Assembly: GCF_014107495.1 (NCBI RefSeq)
Contig: NZ_CP041969.1
Span: forward strand, 1,547,001 to 1,611,000
Origin: Cohnella cholangitidis
GTDB taxonomy: Bacteria; Bacillota; Bacilli; Paenibacillales; Paenibacillaceae
DNA: 64,000 nt
Reading direction: 5' to 3'
Positions 17,301-24,617 of this stretch are shown one piece after another (positions within the stretch are counted from its first letter, which is position 1; every line of letters starts with the position of its first letter). Below the pieces are notes generated by a model that saw only the letters and a list, made by a program, of their open reading frames with translations, was not told where the DNA came from and made no database searches. The position numbers were made by a program, and so were the translations under genes.

Positions 17301-17365
17301 AGCCATAGCTTGCGCCGGTCTTCCGCTTTGATGCCCAGCCGGCGCGACCATTGTTGTACGTCCAT
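14318..17365 (-). CDS. MFS/ATP-ADP-translocase-like membrane protein fused to HEAT repeats and a cyclic-nucleotide-binding-like domain
   Basis: 1015 residues in three parts. About 1-420: 12 hydrophobic helices of an MFS or nucleotide-transporter-like fold. About 430-840: helical HEAT repeats (HESDEAREIAVNILGHS, DSEPDVRKEVVHKLAQM, PHPAVRVASTGCLGVL). About 865-1010: a CNB (cAMP-receptor type) domain beginning VPFFADLSLEELGLIAG. In the phosphate-binding cassette the usual FGE-x2-L...R-x-A-T reads GEVCGATSALDESPSSVTA: the conserved Glu is Ala and the Arg is Ser, so cyclic nucleotide binding is doubtful. The upstream genes (acetyltransferase, cyclase-like protein) are in the same direction with short gaps, suggesting one unit. 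Similar fusions occur in Cyanobacteria and other phyla; the transported substrate is unknown. Confidence 0.8.
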   Translation of the reverse strand: MDVQQWSRRLGIKAEDRRKLWLMVPVFLLCGIAETLNYNGFMTLFNQRFGSSNLPYVYMAEAVILPLEAWFMTWLSGRLSKPGLMRAMYAIMTGIVLLNALILLGMRITGEDYRFYYPFLFLSSSFVVRQQTILLWSLAVDLCPTQQAKRLMPLFVAAATLGGVAAGLITQVVSPLFGPDIVYVLGPVLLLFASFNYRKAIAVYLVPLALKRTGDVAQETEPLTSMDYFRRTLRSPFLLGVLGMMTIMPALYFLMEFVFLNTAHTEYPDEADFGRIFGIVTTLLFALAFLLQLVSGRLMAWLGASSMLTAISAVYMLSFALAWALIGSPIVMLAVSGGYMLTYLLIYYSAEPSYQLFYKMLPLQQRDGFRFVAQGIATFLGILLGAGLQFLHTGLGWGFPALAAIGTIGSAGLLALSWLVRQLYMKELVRSVQTLGLAADKELAESYKEFYRNSRTMNAVQAMLRHESDEAREIAVNILGHSKDKRYMSGLLAMIDDDSTKVKIAALKAINLSTADLPAMVKVASLLEDSEPDVRKEVVHKLAQMKHMSSQAFFFLRMKLLDRSPMVVAEAVKAMYLLESAQSYEACYEVIERILKEGGEPAIHVCRVIGELKLERFATEVERLLMDPHPAVRVASTGCLGVLKRLRVVPLLIERLPTADQELYRVTTQALIDMGDKVIDTLKSGLPESTPKIWRASVTALAQLLPDENVRGWLAEQGTLKLADIATTALLPEAFRKLDRQDLAELARMRQLDLERTIYEGVWSILERLTDEQVVLALRRTLDDEDEETRSGGLEVLAEGVGERKLSQRLAAALQADTARLAGLNAESAHEAVSKAAETADDWWQEMASELQRGERRPDMQEEQGLLGRLNKVVFLKKVPFFADLSLEELGLIAGSATEERFADGAFLLKRGERNPAMYVVIEGNVELTSISAAGWEGTLGVLGAGEVCGATSALDESPSSVTAQAFFGDVRVLALQRDDVTRLVRLYPEIGIGLLRASLARIRLLEEMMMKIDS

Positions 17366-17395
17366 GGATTCTCTCTTTCCTCGAAGCGTTATAGA

Positions 17396-17893
17396 TTAGG
17401 AGATTCGCCGCCAGTAGATAAGCCGGTCTTCTCCCTCGAAATAATAATCGGGACACTGTCCTATTAATTGAAAGCCGTTCCGTTCGAACAATCGGCGAAT
17501 CGTCTTGTATTCCGGCAAGCTGCACGTATACGTCATAAGGTATCTGGCGGACGCTTGTCTCAGGTAATCGAGCAATTGTTCGAACAATGACGCCGCGATT
17601 CCCCATCTACGGTATTCTCGGTGAACGACGACGTAATCCCAGCTGTAGCCGCCCGTCTTCTGATCGTTCTCGGCGACGCAGCTCGCGCCGATAATCTCGT
17701 TGTTCTCATTCGTCGCGTACCATAAGATGACCTGTCCGTATAACGCCCTGTATGGGAGACTGCGCAATTGTTCCTCTTCGCCGGGAGTATAACGAGTATC
17801 GTCGAAGGAGTAAGGGGAGAAAAAGAACTCGACGACCCGTTCCGCCTGTTCCTCCGTGCACATCCGATGGATAGCGAATGTTCCGGTTATCAT
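17396..17893 (-). CDS. GNAT-family N-acetyltransferase
   Basis: 165 residues with the GNAT core: beta strands flanking VVVHREYRRWGIAASLFEQL, which is the acetyl-CoA pyrophosphate-binding R/Q-x2-G-x-A/G loop, and a C-terminal RRLFERNGFQLIG segment. It transfers acetyl groups from acetyl-CoA to an unknown amine. ATG 17893 is chosen because GGGAGGAA lies just upstream; the open frame extends further but without a ribosome binding site and into the previous gene. It sits between the cyclase-like gene (26 bases upstream) and the transporter-HEAT-CNB gene (30 bases downstream). Confidence 0.82.
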   Translation of the reverse strand: MITGTFAIHRMCTEEQAERVVEFFFSPYSFDDTRYTPGEEEQLRSLPYRALYGQVILWYATNENNEIIGASCVAENDQKTGGYSWDYVVVHREYRRWGIAASLFEQLLDYLRQASARYLMTYTCSLPEYKTIRRLFERNGFQLIGQCPDYYFEGEDRLIYWRRIS

Positions 17894-17919
17894 GGACGAT
17901 TCCTCCCTTACCGCGCGAT

Positions 17920-20667
17920 TTATACGGCCAACGTACCGTTCCAGCCGGTTGACGTTCCCTTTTGGTAATACTCGTCGCAAAGATAGAAGTACAATTTCGC
18001 CGCTTTATCCATTCGATTCTGCTTGATGACTTCGACGAACGTTTCCCTAGCATCGTAGAATCGTCCTTCTTGGCAAAGCATAAGTCCCCGTTCGAATAAC
18101 GCCCGGGTGCGGTCCTTGGCCTGGCGCAGTTGCTCGGAGTCTCCTTCGTATACGTCAATGAGCTCGATGGCCGACTCTTGGCCTTCCGGCGTGATCCGCC
18201 CCAAAGAACGATGGCGATAACGCTCGGGCTCTCTCAACTGTTCGAACAAATCCCTCGTTACGAGCACCGATGCTCCCAATTCCTCGGACAGCTTCTCCAA
18301 CGTCGCGGTCAAATGAACGTCATCCGAGATGACGTTTCCTTCCCAGCGCCGTTCTTCTCCGATAATGCCCATCATCAGCGGGCCTCTATGAATCGCGATG
18401 CCGATATCCACCGGCACGTAACCGGCCCGGCGGCGCCCTGCATTATATTCAGTCAGCTCCTGACGGATCGCGATCGCGGCGTTTAACGCTTCTTCGGCAT
18501 ATCCGGGGAACAAGGCCATGAAGCCCGCGCCCAAATATTTGCTGATCAACCCGTCCTCTTTCCGCACTAACGGTCCGAATCGGCGCAAGAACGAATTCAT
18601 GAAATTGAAGTTTTCCATCGGCGTCAGCGTCTGCGACAGCTTGCGGAATCCTCTCAAGTTCGCGATCATAACCGACATATTTTGTTGAACCTGATCGCCC
18701 AATCGAATGTCTAGAATGCCTTTCTTGCCGAGCGATTTGAAAAACTGCTGCGGAACGAACCGATATGACGCTTCGGAGAATTGCGTAATATCCGCGATAT
18801 ATTGCCGAATGTATCGAGCCATTCGGTTGAATTGCTGTCCCAGATCACCGACTTCGTCCCGGCTGTTTACCCTGACTTCGACATCCCAGTTACCGTCGGC
18901 CATCTCTATGACGCTGCGGCGCAATTTTCGTACGGTCGACAACATGAGGAACGTTCCGGCAAGGATAACGATCAGGATGACGGAAGTAATGATCACGATA
19001 TTTTTTAGGATGCTCTGGTAAATTTTATGATTCGCTTGATAGAGAACGCTCATGTCCCGGCCCGTCTCGTAGATGCCGACGACTTCATGCTTGCTGTTGT
19101 ATACGGGACCGATTGCATATAGCCACTTGCCGTTTGCGTCTTCCCACTGGCCCGTCCGAATAACGCCTTCGTTCCGAACGGCATCGTTCTCTTCGTTCAT
19201 CTCGAAAGGCTTGAACATGTTGACGCCATCGTCGTCGTCCATGAGAATATAGAGATGCCCTTCGTCGTACTTGTACAACGTGCTGTACAACCCTTGACGG
19301 TCCGCCGATTGCTCTCCTTCGAACAGGAAGTTCATTTTGCCGCGGATGTTCTCATAGTCTTCGTTGCGGTAATCCTTAGGCGAATGCAATCTTTCCAAGC
19401 GATCCCCGTCGATGATCTGCTGCCCGTTGCGAGCTAACAAGGATAACTCTCTCTGCATTTCGTCTTCCATTCTCGCCGAGAAGCTATTGTAAATAAAATT
19501 GGATAACAGAAGCATGCAAATGACGATCACCGGTACGGTAACGATCAATTGTTTAAAGAAAAGAGAAATCTTGCCGTTCATCAAGTGCTTGTAGACTAGG
19601 CGCAAAGCGAACAGAAGCAAGAGAACCCCTGCGATCGCGAATCCCCACGTCACCCAATCCGCAAATAAAATATCGTTCTGATATTTGACTTGGGAGAGTA
19701 CGCCCGCTAACCGATTCTGATTATCGTAGATGAGCAATCGATCGTTAAGGACGACCGCATATCCGCCATCGCCGGTCGGGAGCACGTCCATGATCTCGTA
19801 GCTTTCCGCGCCGGGCACCGATTTCATGATGGATTCTTCGCTCAGCAATACGTCCAAGCTTTTTAATCCGGGCTCCATCGTCGTCACGGAGTTGAGCAGC
19901 CTGTCAACGAAGAACAGTTTGCCGGAGGAATCGATCGACAGTCTCTCGGGGAAGTTTTTGCGCGTGCGTTCCATGCTGGCCAAAGGATAGACGATCTCGC
20001 TCGTTCCGTCCTCCATGACGCGGAATACGGCTCCGCGTTTCGTCGTGTAATAAATTTGTCCTTTTTCCGTCCCCTTAATCTCCGATAAATAACGATCTTT
20101 GGGCATCGTGAACGAAAGAGCCTCTTCCGGTTGCCCTCCGGACAGCGGGAGCCGCATTAACGACACCTTCTCGGCGGTCGTCAGGAAAAAGTACAGGAGA
20201 TCTCCCTGCACTTGGAGCCCTTTCAACTGGCCGATGCGTTTGCTTTGCCCGTTGCCCTGCCACTCGTAAAGAACTTCGGGCGAGCCGCCTTTCTCGTCGA
20301 AGCGGATAATTTGTTCTTTCTGAACAATCAATCCGTACGAATCCAGCGCCGTATCCAGCACGATGGTCCGGTTAGAACCGTCGACGACGGCTTCCGTATA
20401 ATCCCTTCGGTCAGTTCCCCCATTGCCGTCATGCCTAATCTCCGCCTCTATCGCACCGTCTCTGGACAAGCGAACGATTTCCTGTTTGGACTGGCCGATG
20501 ACGACGAGGGAAGAAGACTCGGCTTCCGCGACCCGCGACAGGTTTTGCAGGGAAACCCGTTTGTTCCACGGACCCGATTGGATACCGCCGTTATCCTGAA
20601 TGCGATAGAGGGATAGCCCCGTAATTGCGATGGCGATCAGCAGCACCAGCAGCGAAAGCTTCTTCAT
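17920..20667 (-). CDS. Membrane sensor with HAMP and degenerate class III cyclase domain
   Basis: 915 residues. N-terminal helix (about 4-22), an extracytoplasmic beta-propeller-like region (40-330), transmembrane helices near 337-360 and 373-395, a second extracytoplasmic sensor (400-550), transmembrane helix (553-578), HAMP (578-635), class III adenylate/guanylate cyclase homology domain (about 660-805), and a C-terminal TPR-like tail. The cyclase domain lacks its key residues: the first metal Asp is Asn670 (MIANLRGF), the second is Ala714 (KYLGAGFMALF), and the transition-state Asn and Arg are His785 and Thr789 (DDVHLTATLE). It is therefore probably not an active cyclase but may still sense or dimerise. 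The downstream CNB-like protein is equally degenerate. Confidence 0.82.
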   Translation of the reverse strand: MKKLSLLVLLIAIAITGLSLYRIQDNGGIQSGPWNKRVSLQNLSRVAEAESSSLVVIGQSKQEIVRLSRDGAIEAEIRHDGNGGTDRRDYTEAVVDGSNRTIVLDTALDSYGLIVQKEQIIRFDEKGGSPEVLYEWQGNGQSKRIGQLKGLQVQGDLLYFFLTTAEKVSLMRLPLSGGQPEEALSFTMPKDRYLSEIKGTEKGQIYYTTKRGAVFRVMEDGTSEIVYPLASMERTRKNFPERLSIDSSGKLFFVDRLLNSVTTMEPGLKSLDVLLSEESIMKSVPGAESYEIMDVLPTGDGGYAVVLNDRLLIYDNQNRLAGVLSQVKYQNDILFADWVTWGFAIAGVLLLLFALRLVYKHLMNGKISLFFKQLIVTVPVIVICMLLLSNFIYNSFSARMEDEMQRELSLLARNGQQIIDGDRLERLHSPKDYRNEDYENIRGKMNFLFEGEQSADRQGLYSTLYKYDEGHLYILMDDDDGVNMFKPFEMNEENDAVRNEGVIRTGQWEDANGKWLYAIGPVYNSKHEVVGIYETGRDMSVLYQANHKIYQSILKNIVIITSVILIVILAGTFLMLSTVRKLRRSVIEMADGNWDVEVRVNSRDEVGDLGQQFNRMARYIRQYIADITQFSEASYRFVPQQFFKSLGKKGILDIRLGDQVQQNMSVMIANLRGFRKLSQTLTPMENFNFMNSFLRRFGPLVRKEDGLISKYLGAGFMALFPGYAEEALNAAIAIRQELTEYNAGRRRAGYVPVDIGIAIHRGPLMMGIIGEERRWEGNVISDDVHLTATLEKLSEELGASVLVTRDLFEQLREPERYRHRSLGRITPEGQESAIELIDVYEGDSEQLRQAKDRTRALFERGLMLCQEGRFYDARETFVEVIKQNRMDKAAKLYFYLCDEYYQKGTSTGWNGTLAV

Positions 20668-20784
20668 ATCGTTCTACCGTCTCTTTCTTTTTGGCGTACG
20701 TTTTTCCTCTTAACCCGTTACTTAACCTATTATTTCCATCGTACTATAATCTACGACTTTTTACATCCACTTTCCTAATAAAAT

Positions 20785-20813
20785 GACATTTTTCGGGTTA
20801 TGTTGTAGTATGG
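20785..20813 (+). promoter_or_regulatory. Sigma-A-like promoter of the PAAR-MORN unit
   Basis: ATGACA (20785-20790), 17 bases, TAGTAT (20808-20813): five and four of six consensus positions at ideal spacing, about 70 bases before the PAAR gene start. Confidence 0.5.
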
Positions 20814-20886
20814 AAAAGAGAGATTCGAAACGGTAAAAGTTGGATGATGCCTCTGGCGTCAGCGCGAATCGGAGGAGGACGGTTTC

Positions 20887-21273
20887 ATGGGTCAAATCGT
20901 ATGCGGCGGGGCGTCGCTGCAATGTTCGTTCGGCCTTGCGCCTGGCATGCTCAACGTGCTTCCCGTCAATCGAGTTACCACGTCGATGCCAATCGCTAAT
21001 ATTATGGACAACAAGCCTTTCGTGAACATTACTCCTTTCGGCATGTGCAACTCCATGGCTAACCCTGCCGTAGCCTCCGCAACCGCAGCGGCGTTAGGAG
21101 CTCTGACCCCCATGCCTTGCACGCCCGTTACCGCGGCCCCTTGGGCTCCAGGTTCCCCGACCGTGCTCGTATCCAATTTTCCCGCCTTGAACAATTCATC
21201 CAAATGCATGTGCAACTTCGGCGGAGTCATTCAGATCGTCAATCCTGGACAAGTTACGATACAGGTGCCGTAA
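20887..21273 (+). CDS. DUF4280 PAAR-like protein, spike tip of the contractile injection system
   Basis: 128 residues, MGQIVCGGASLQCSFGLAPG then LPVNRV, IMDNKPFVNITPFGMCNSMANP and CKCM-type cysteine residues near the end (SSKCMCNFGGVIQIVNPGQ). This is the DUF4280/PAAR-like layout, a small beta cone with conserved Cys residues that caps the gp5/VgrG spike in eCIS and type VI-like machines and may carry effectors. GGAGGAGG is 8-10 bases upstream. In most eCIS loci this gene lies in the baseplate block; here it is in a separate plus-strand unit convergent with the structural operon. One base separates it from the MORN gene. Confidence 0.85.
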   Translation: MGQIVCGGASLQCSFGLAPGMLNVLPVNRVTTSMPIANIMDNKPFVNITPFGMCNSMANPAVASATAAALGALTPMPCTPVTAAPWAPGSPTVLVSNFPALNNSSKCMCNFGGVIQIVNPGQVTIQVP

Positions 21274-21274
21274 A

Positions 21275-23182
21275 ATGATCGAAGCGATATTAAAACCGTT
21301 TATCAAACCGGTTCAACGGGCGGTCATCATGCCGCTCAAGAGAGCAAAGTCCCTCCCTAAGCTCCTCATCAGATGGCTCGTCAAATGGATGAGAAGCATC
21401 ATGGGCGGAAAGCTCCGCTCGCTGGACAACTATTGGAAATTCGGAACGTTCTACATTGCCAAGAAGCTGTTCGTCATCATTCTCCTGTTAACCTTGGTCA
21501 TCATTTATTTCGGCTTCATCAAGCCGCCCAAGTTCGTGGACAAGTGGTTCGCTCGGACACCCAAGATCGAAGCCTCGGCCGCAATGGCTAACGGATTTAC
21601 CGGGCAAGCGAAGATTACGGACGATGCGGGCAACCTTATCTATCAAGGTCCGCTGGAGAACGGGCAATATTCCGGAGCAGGCAAGCTGTTCGGGCCGGAT
21701 GGCACGCTGCTCTACATCGGAGATTTCAGCCAAGGCCTAAAGGCCGGCAGCGGCGAGCTTTACGATGAGAAGGGCATTCTCGTATATCGCGGACAATTCG
21801 AAGCCGACCAATACGCCGGCAAGGGAACGCTGTTTAAACCCGACGGAACGATACAATACGAAGGCGAGTTCGCCGGAGGCCTCTACGAGGGCGAAGGGAA
21901 CTTATTCCTTGCGGACGGAGTGCCGCAATACGCCGGCGCGTTCGTAGCCGGGGTATACCAAGGCGAAGGAAAACTATTTAACAATAGCGGTAAGCTCGTC
22001 TATGAAGGCGGGTTTAACGGAGGTAAATACGAGGGACCCGGCAAGCTCTATCGCGAGGACGGATCTTTACAGCTCGAAGGCCAATTTCTTGGAGGCGCCT
22101 TGTCCGGGGAAGGAACGGAATTTTATCCTTCCGGCGTCGCTAAGTACAAAGGCGTATTCTTGCTTGGCGCGTATCACGGCGCGGGTTCGTTGATGAATGA
22201 GCAGGGCGTCGCATTGTACGCCGGCAACTTCGTTAACGGCAAGCGCGATGGCGAAGGACAAGCGTTCAATTCCGAAGGACTGGCGATATACTCCGGCAAG
22301 TTCAAGGCCGATCGATACGAAGGCGTCGGTTCTCTGCTCGATGCGGACGGCGCGACGATCTATAAAGGTTATTTCCGCGGCGGCGAGATTTATCTTCAAG
22401 GTTTTCTCGGAATTACGCTACCTAAGCTGCAAGAGCTGCTCGGGCCGCCGGATGCTCCTCCCGCTCAGGAAGAAGTCCCGTTGCCCGAAGAGGAATTGAC
22501 GGACACGGGCGAGGAAACGGCTGCCGAAACGGATTCGGGGACAGGTACGGAAACAGGGACGGATACGGGGACCAAAAACGCCCCCGAGAGCGCTGGCAGT
22601 ACTGACGGAGCTAGCAATCCGGCAACAGGAACGGAAACCGAGCCCGTACCGGGCTCCGGCACGGTACCGCAAGACCCGGAAGCTTCTCAATCGGCCCCAT
22701 CCGCGACTGAAAACGAATCGCCATCCGCGCAGGAAACGACTGCACCAATTGATTCCGGCGAGAAGGCGACGAACTCGAACGCTTCTTCTAAAGCATCCGA
22801 GACGACCAAGATCCAAAGTTTAACCAAGAGACTAACGAAAGTATTGCCGCCATTGCCCGAAACGATCAAGCAACCTATCGAGGAAAGCGTCGCTCCTGAG
22901 CCGTTGGAGTACGCATACGGAATACATCAGCTCTCCTTCAAGCTTAAAGCGGACGAAGATAATCCCGAAGCTTACGCCGTCACGGAAATCCGAATTTGGA
23001 ACAAAGCCGTTCTGAAGCAGCTGACGGATGCAATCAAAGCAAGCAAACTTAAGGGCATCAAAGAAACGATAGACGGGGATAAATACGAGATGGCGTATAG
23101 CTGGAACGATGCATTGTTTATCTTCACTTACAACAAGGACGTTCCGGTAAGACTATCCGTGAGCGCGCTAGTCAAATCCTAG
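21275..23182 (+). CDS. Membrane-anchored MORN-repeat protein
   Basis: 635 residues. A basic, amphipathic N-terminus (about 1-60), one transmembrane helix (about 65-85, LFVIILLLTLVIIYFGFI), then ten full 24-residue MORN-type repeats and a partial eleventh (about 105-375; pattern Y-x-G-x-F-x2-G-x-Y-x-G-x-G-x-L-x5-G), a low-complexity Thr/Glu/Gly/Pro linker (about 390-520), and a folded C-terminal domain (about 545-635). MORN repeats make extended beta-hairpin sheets that bind lipid or protein. Being directly behind the spike-tip gene it may be an effector, a tip adaptor, or a membrane docking factor; none of these can be proved from sequence. Confidence 0.8.
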   Translation: MIEAILKPFIKPVQRAVIMPLKRAKSLPKLLIRWLVKWMRSIMGGKLRSLDNYWKFGTFYIAKKLFVIILLLTLVIIYFGFIKPPKFVDKWFARTPKIEASAAMANGFTGQAKITDDAGNLIYQGPLENGQYSGAGKLFGPDGTLLYIGDFSQGLKAGSGELYDEKGILVYRGQFEADQYAGKGTLFKPDGTIQYEGEFAGGLYEGEGNLFLADGVPQYAGAFVAGVYQGEGKLFNNSGKLVYEGGFNGGKYEGPGKLYREDGSLQLEGQFLGGALSGEGTEFYPSGVAKYKGVFLLGAYHGAGSLMNEQGVALYAGNFVNGKRDGEGQAFNSEGLAIYSGKFKADRYEGVGSLLDADGATIYKGYFRGGEIYLQGFLGITLPKLQELLGPPDAPPAQEEVPLPEEELTDTGEETAAETDSGTGTETGTDTGTKNAPESAGSTDGASNPATGTETEPVPGSGTVPQDPEASQSAPSATENESPSAQETTAPIDSGEKATNSNASSKASETTKIQSLTKRLTKVLPPLPETIKQPIEESVAPEPLEYAYGIHQLSFKLKADEDNPEAYAVTEIRIWNKAVLKQLTDAIKASKLKGIKETIDGDKYEMAYSWNDALFIFTYNKDVPVRLSVSALVKS

Positions 23183-23196
23183 TGAACAAATGATAG

Positions 23197-23235
23197 AACT
23201 GCCCAAGCGAAATCCGTCGCTCGGGCAGTTTTTTT
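23197..23235 (+). terminator. Rho-independent terminator of the PAAR-MORN unit
   Basis: AACTGCCC-AAGCG pairs with CGCT-CGGGCAGTT around an eight-base loop, followed by seven T residues. It is 15 bases after the MORN gene stop. Confidence 0.9.
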
Positions 23236-23464
23236 CTCCACCCGCTCGTATCCGACAGCATCCCGCACCTAAAATCGCTACTTCTCCCATTCGACCTTCA
23301 TAGGAACATCTGACGTTATTAGACGGATTAACTCGACTGCCCCCGCTTTCGATTAAAGCAGTCATTATACAACAAAATAACACCGTTGCCACATTTTTAC
23401 TTTAGATATAACGTTGCTATTAGGGGATTGTCCCCCCTAACATGGACCCCGGGAGGTATTATCG

Positions 23465-23791
23465 ATGGATGCTGAAGAAGTAGTAGCAATTGAAGGATTG
23501 GAAGCGGATGCAGAAGTTGAAGCCGTAACAGAAGAAGTGGAAGCTGCGGCTGAAGAAGCTGAGGTAGCTGCAGAAGAAGCTGAAGTCGTAGAAGCTAGCG
23601 CGGACGCTGAAGAATCCGCTGAAGAAGCTTCCGAAGAGGTTTCCGCCGAAGCTGCCGAAGAAGCTGTCGAGGAAGAAGCGGCAGAAGTTTCGGCAGAAGC
23701 GGAAGCAGAAGCTCTAGAGCCTGCCGAAGCGGAAGTCGCTGCGCACGAATCCGAATCTTCCGAAGAAGAGTCGGAGTCGGTCGTTGACTAA
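23465..23791 (+). CDS. Small, extremely acidic Glu/Ala-rich protein
   Basis: 108 residues made almost only of Glu, Ala, Val, Ser and Asp (for example EEVEAAAEEAEVAAEEAE), with no Lys or Arg apparent and no aromatic residues. It is predicted to be a charged helix or disordered. The start is supported by CGGGAGG 8 bases upstream, and a TTAGGGG/CCCCTAA hairpin lies just before. It ends 25 bases before a tail-to-tail terminator shared with the eCIS operon. The gene might encode a decoy, chaperone-like or ion-binding acidic protein; no family is recognised. The low complexity leaves some doubt that it is a conserved gene. Confidence 0.55.
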   Translation: MDAEEVVAIEGLEADAEVEAVTEEVEAAAEEAEVAAEEAEVVEASADAEESAEEASEEVSAEAAEEAVEEEAAEVSAEAEAEALEPAEAEVAAHESESSEEESESVVD

Positions 23792-23813
23792 TTAAGCTTA
23801 TCCGTAGGATCAA

Positions 23814-23860
23814 AAGGGCTTTCCTGCCCGGTCGGTTAAGACCGTTTAGGAGAGCCCCTT
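23814..23860. terminator. Tail-to-tail terminator ending the eCIS operon
   Basis: GGGCTTTCCT pairs with AGGAGAGCCC (one mismatch) and encloses a CGGTC/GACCG inner stem. On the minus strand it is followed by CTTTTGA, so it can end the minus-strand eCIS transcript, and it lies just after the acidic-protein gene on the plus strand. Confidence 0.7.
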
Positions 23861-23889
23861 GCCATTGACGATCGATGTGCGCGGTACGA

Positions 23890-24561
23890 TTATGAACGTC
23901 GATGGAATAAACTGCGAATCGCCCATTTTCGCTCATGCCGCTTCATATACTTCGGTAAAGATCGGTACAGTTGACGGCATTCTTGGAACGCGGCGCTTGC
24001 CTGCGCCGGTCTTCCTAGACTCTCGTATACGGTACCTAGACGATAGAACGCCTCGCAGGAGGACGAGTTAACTTCCTTGAACTGTTGTAAGTACGCAATC
24101 GCTTTAGCCGGCTCCGATCTAGAGAAAGTTTCGGCTAAACGCAAGTACGGCTGTCCGTACTTAACCCTCGGGCTAATGGACAATGCTTGCTGCATCTCCC
24201 GTTCTCCCTCTTCCGCTTGCCCAAGCGCAAGGCTGCATGTCCCCCTATCGCTCCAATACTCCGCCGAATGGTCCATCTGATTCTCGATTCCTAGCAGGAT
24301 TTCACGTGCCTGAGCATATTTCTTACTCTCGATTTGCAATCGCGCAAGCTCGGATTTGGCCGATACGTCATGCGGACTTAAATGAAGCAGCCGTTTCCAT
24401 TTGGAGATCGACTTCCGCCTTCGGAACGGTCGAATAACGCTTGGCGACAGACCGATAAATCTTCGTTCAAGCACGTAAAGGATAATAAGCAACACGAGAA
24501 TCGCCACGAAAGGATTCCCGAATAACCAAGTTAAGCCGATGAAAATCAATATTTTGCTCAA
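23890..24561 (-). CDS. TPR-repeat membrane protein, last gene of the eCIS operon
   Basis: 223 residues. The N-terminal 35 residues contain one or two hydrophobic helices (ILIFIGLTWLFGNPFVAILVLLIILYVL in two halves), followed by tetratricopeptide repeats (about 65-205; SAKSELARLQIESKKYAQAREIL, YWSDRGTCSLALGQAEEGEREM, AFYRLGTVYESLGRPAQASAAF). TPR units are scaffolds for protein binding. The start codon is TTG at 24561 with AAAGGG upstream. It follows the baseplate-associated gene by about 55 bases. It could tether or help assemble the particle at the membrane; this is inference from its position. Confidence 0.7.
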   Translation of the reverse strand: MSKILIFIGLTWLFGNPFVAILVLLIILYVLERRFIGLSPSVIRPFRRRKSISKWKRLLHLSPHDVSAKSELARLQIESKKYAQAREILLGIENQMDHSAEYWSDRGTCSLALGQAEEGEREMQQALSISPRVKYGQPYLRLAETFSRSEPAKAIAYLQQFKEVNSSSCEAFYRLGTVYESLGRPAQASAAFQECRQLYRSLPKYMKRHERKWAIRSLFHRRS

Positions 24562-24617
24562 CGGATATCACGCCCTTTCTATTAACGCGACGGTTGCCTT
24601 ACCCGATTGAGAGACCG

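Noticed and set aside
23595..23936. Minus-strand frame rich in Leu and Arg
   Set aside because: It is the antisense shadow of the Glu/Ala codons of the acidic protein gene and spans the operon terminator.
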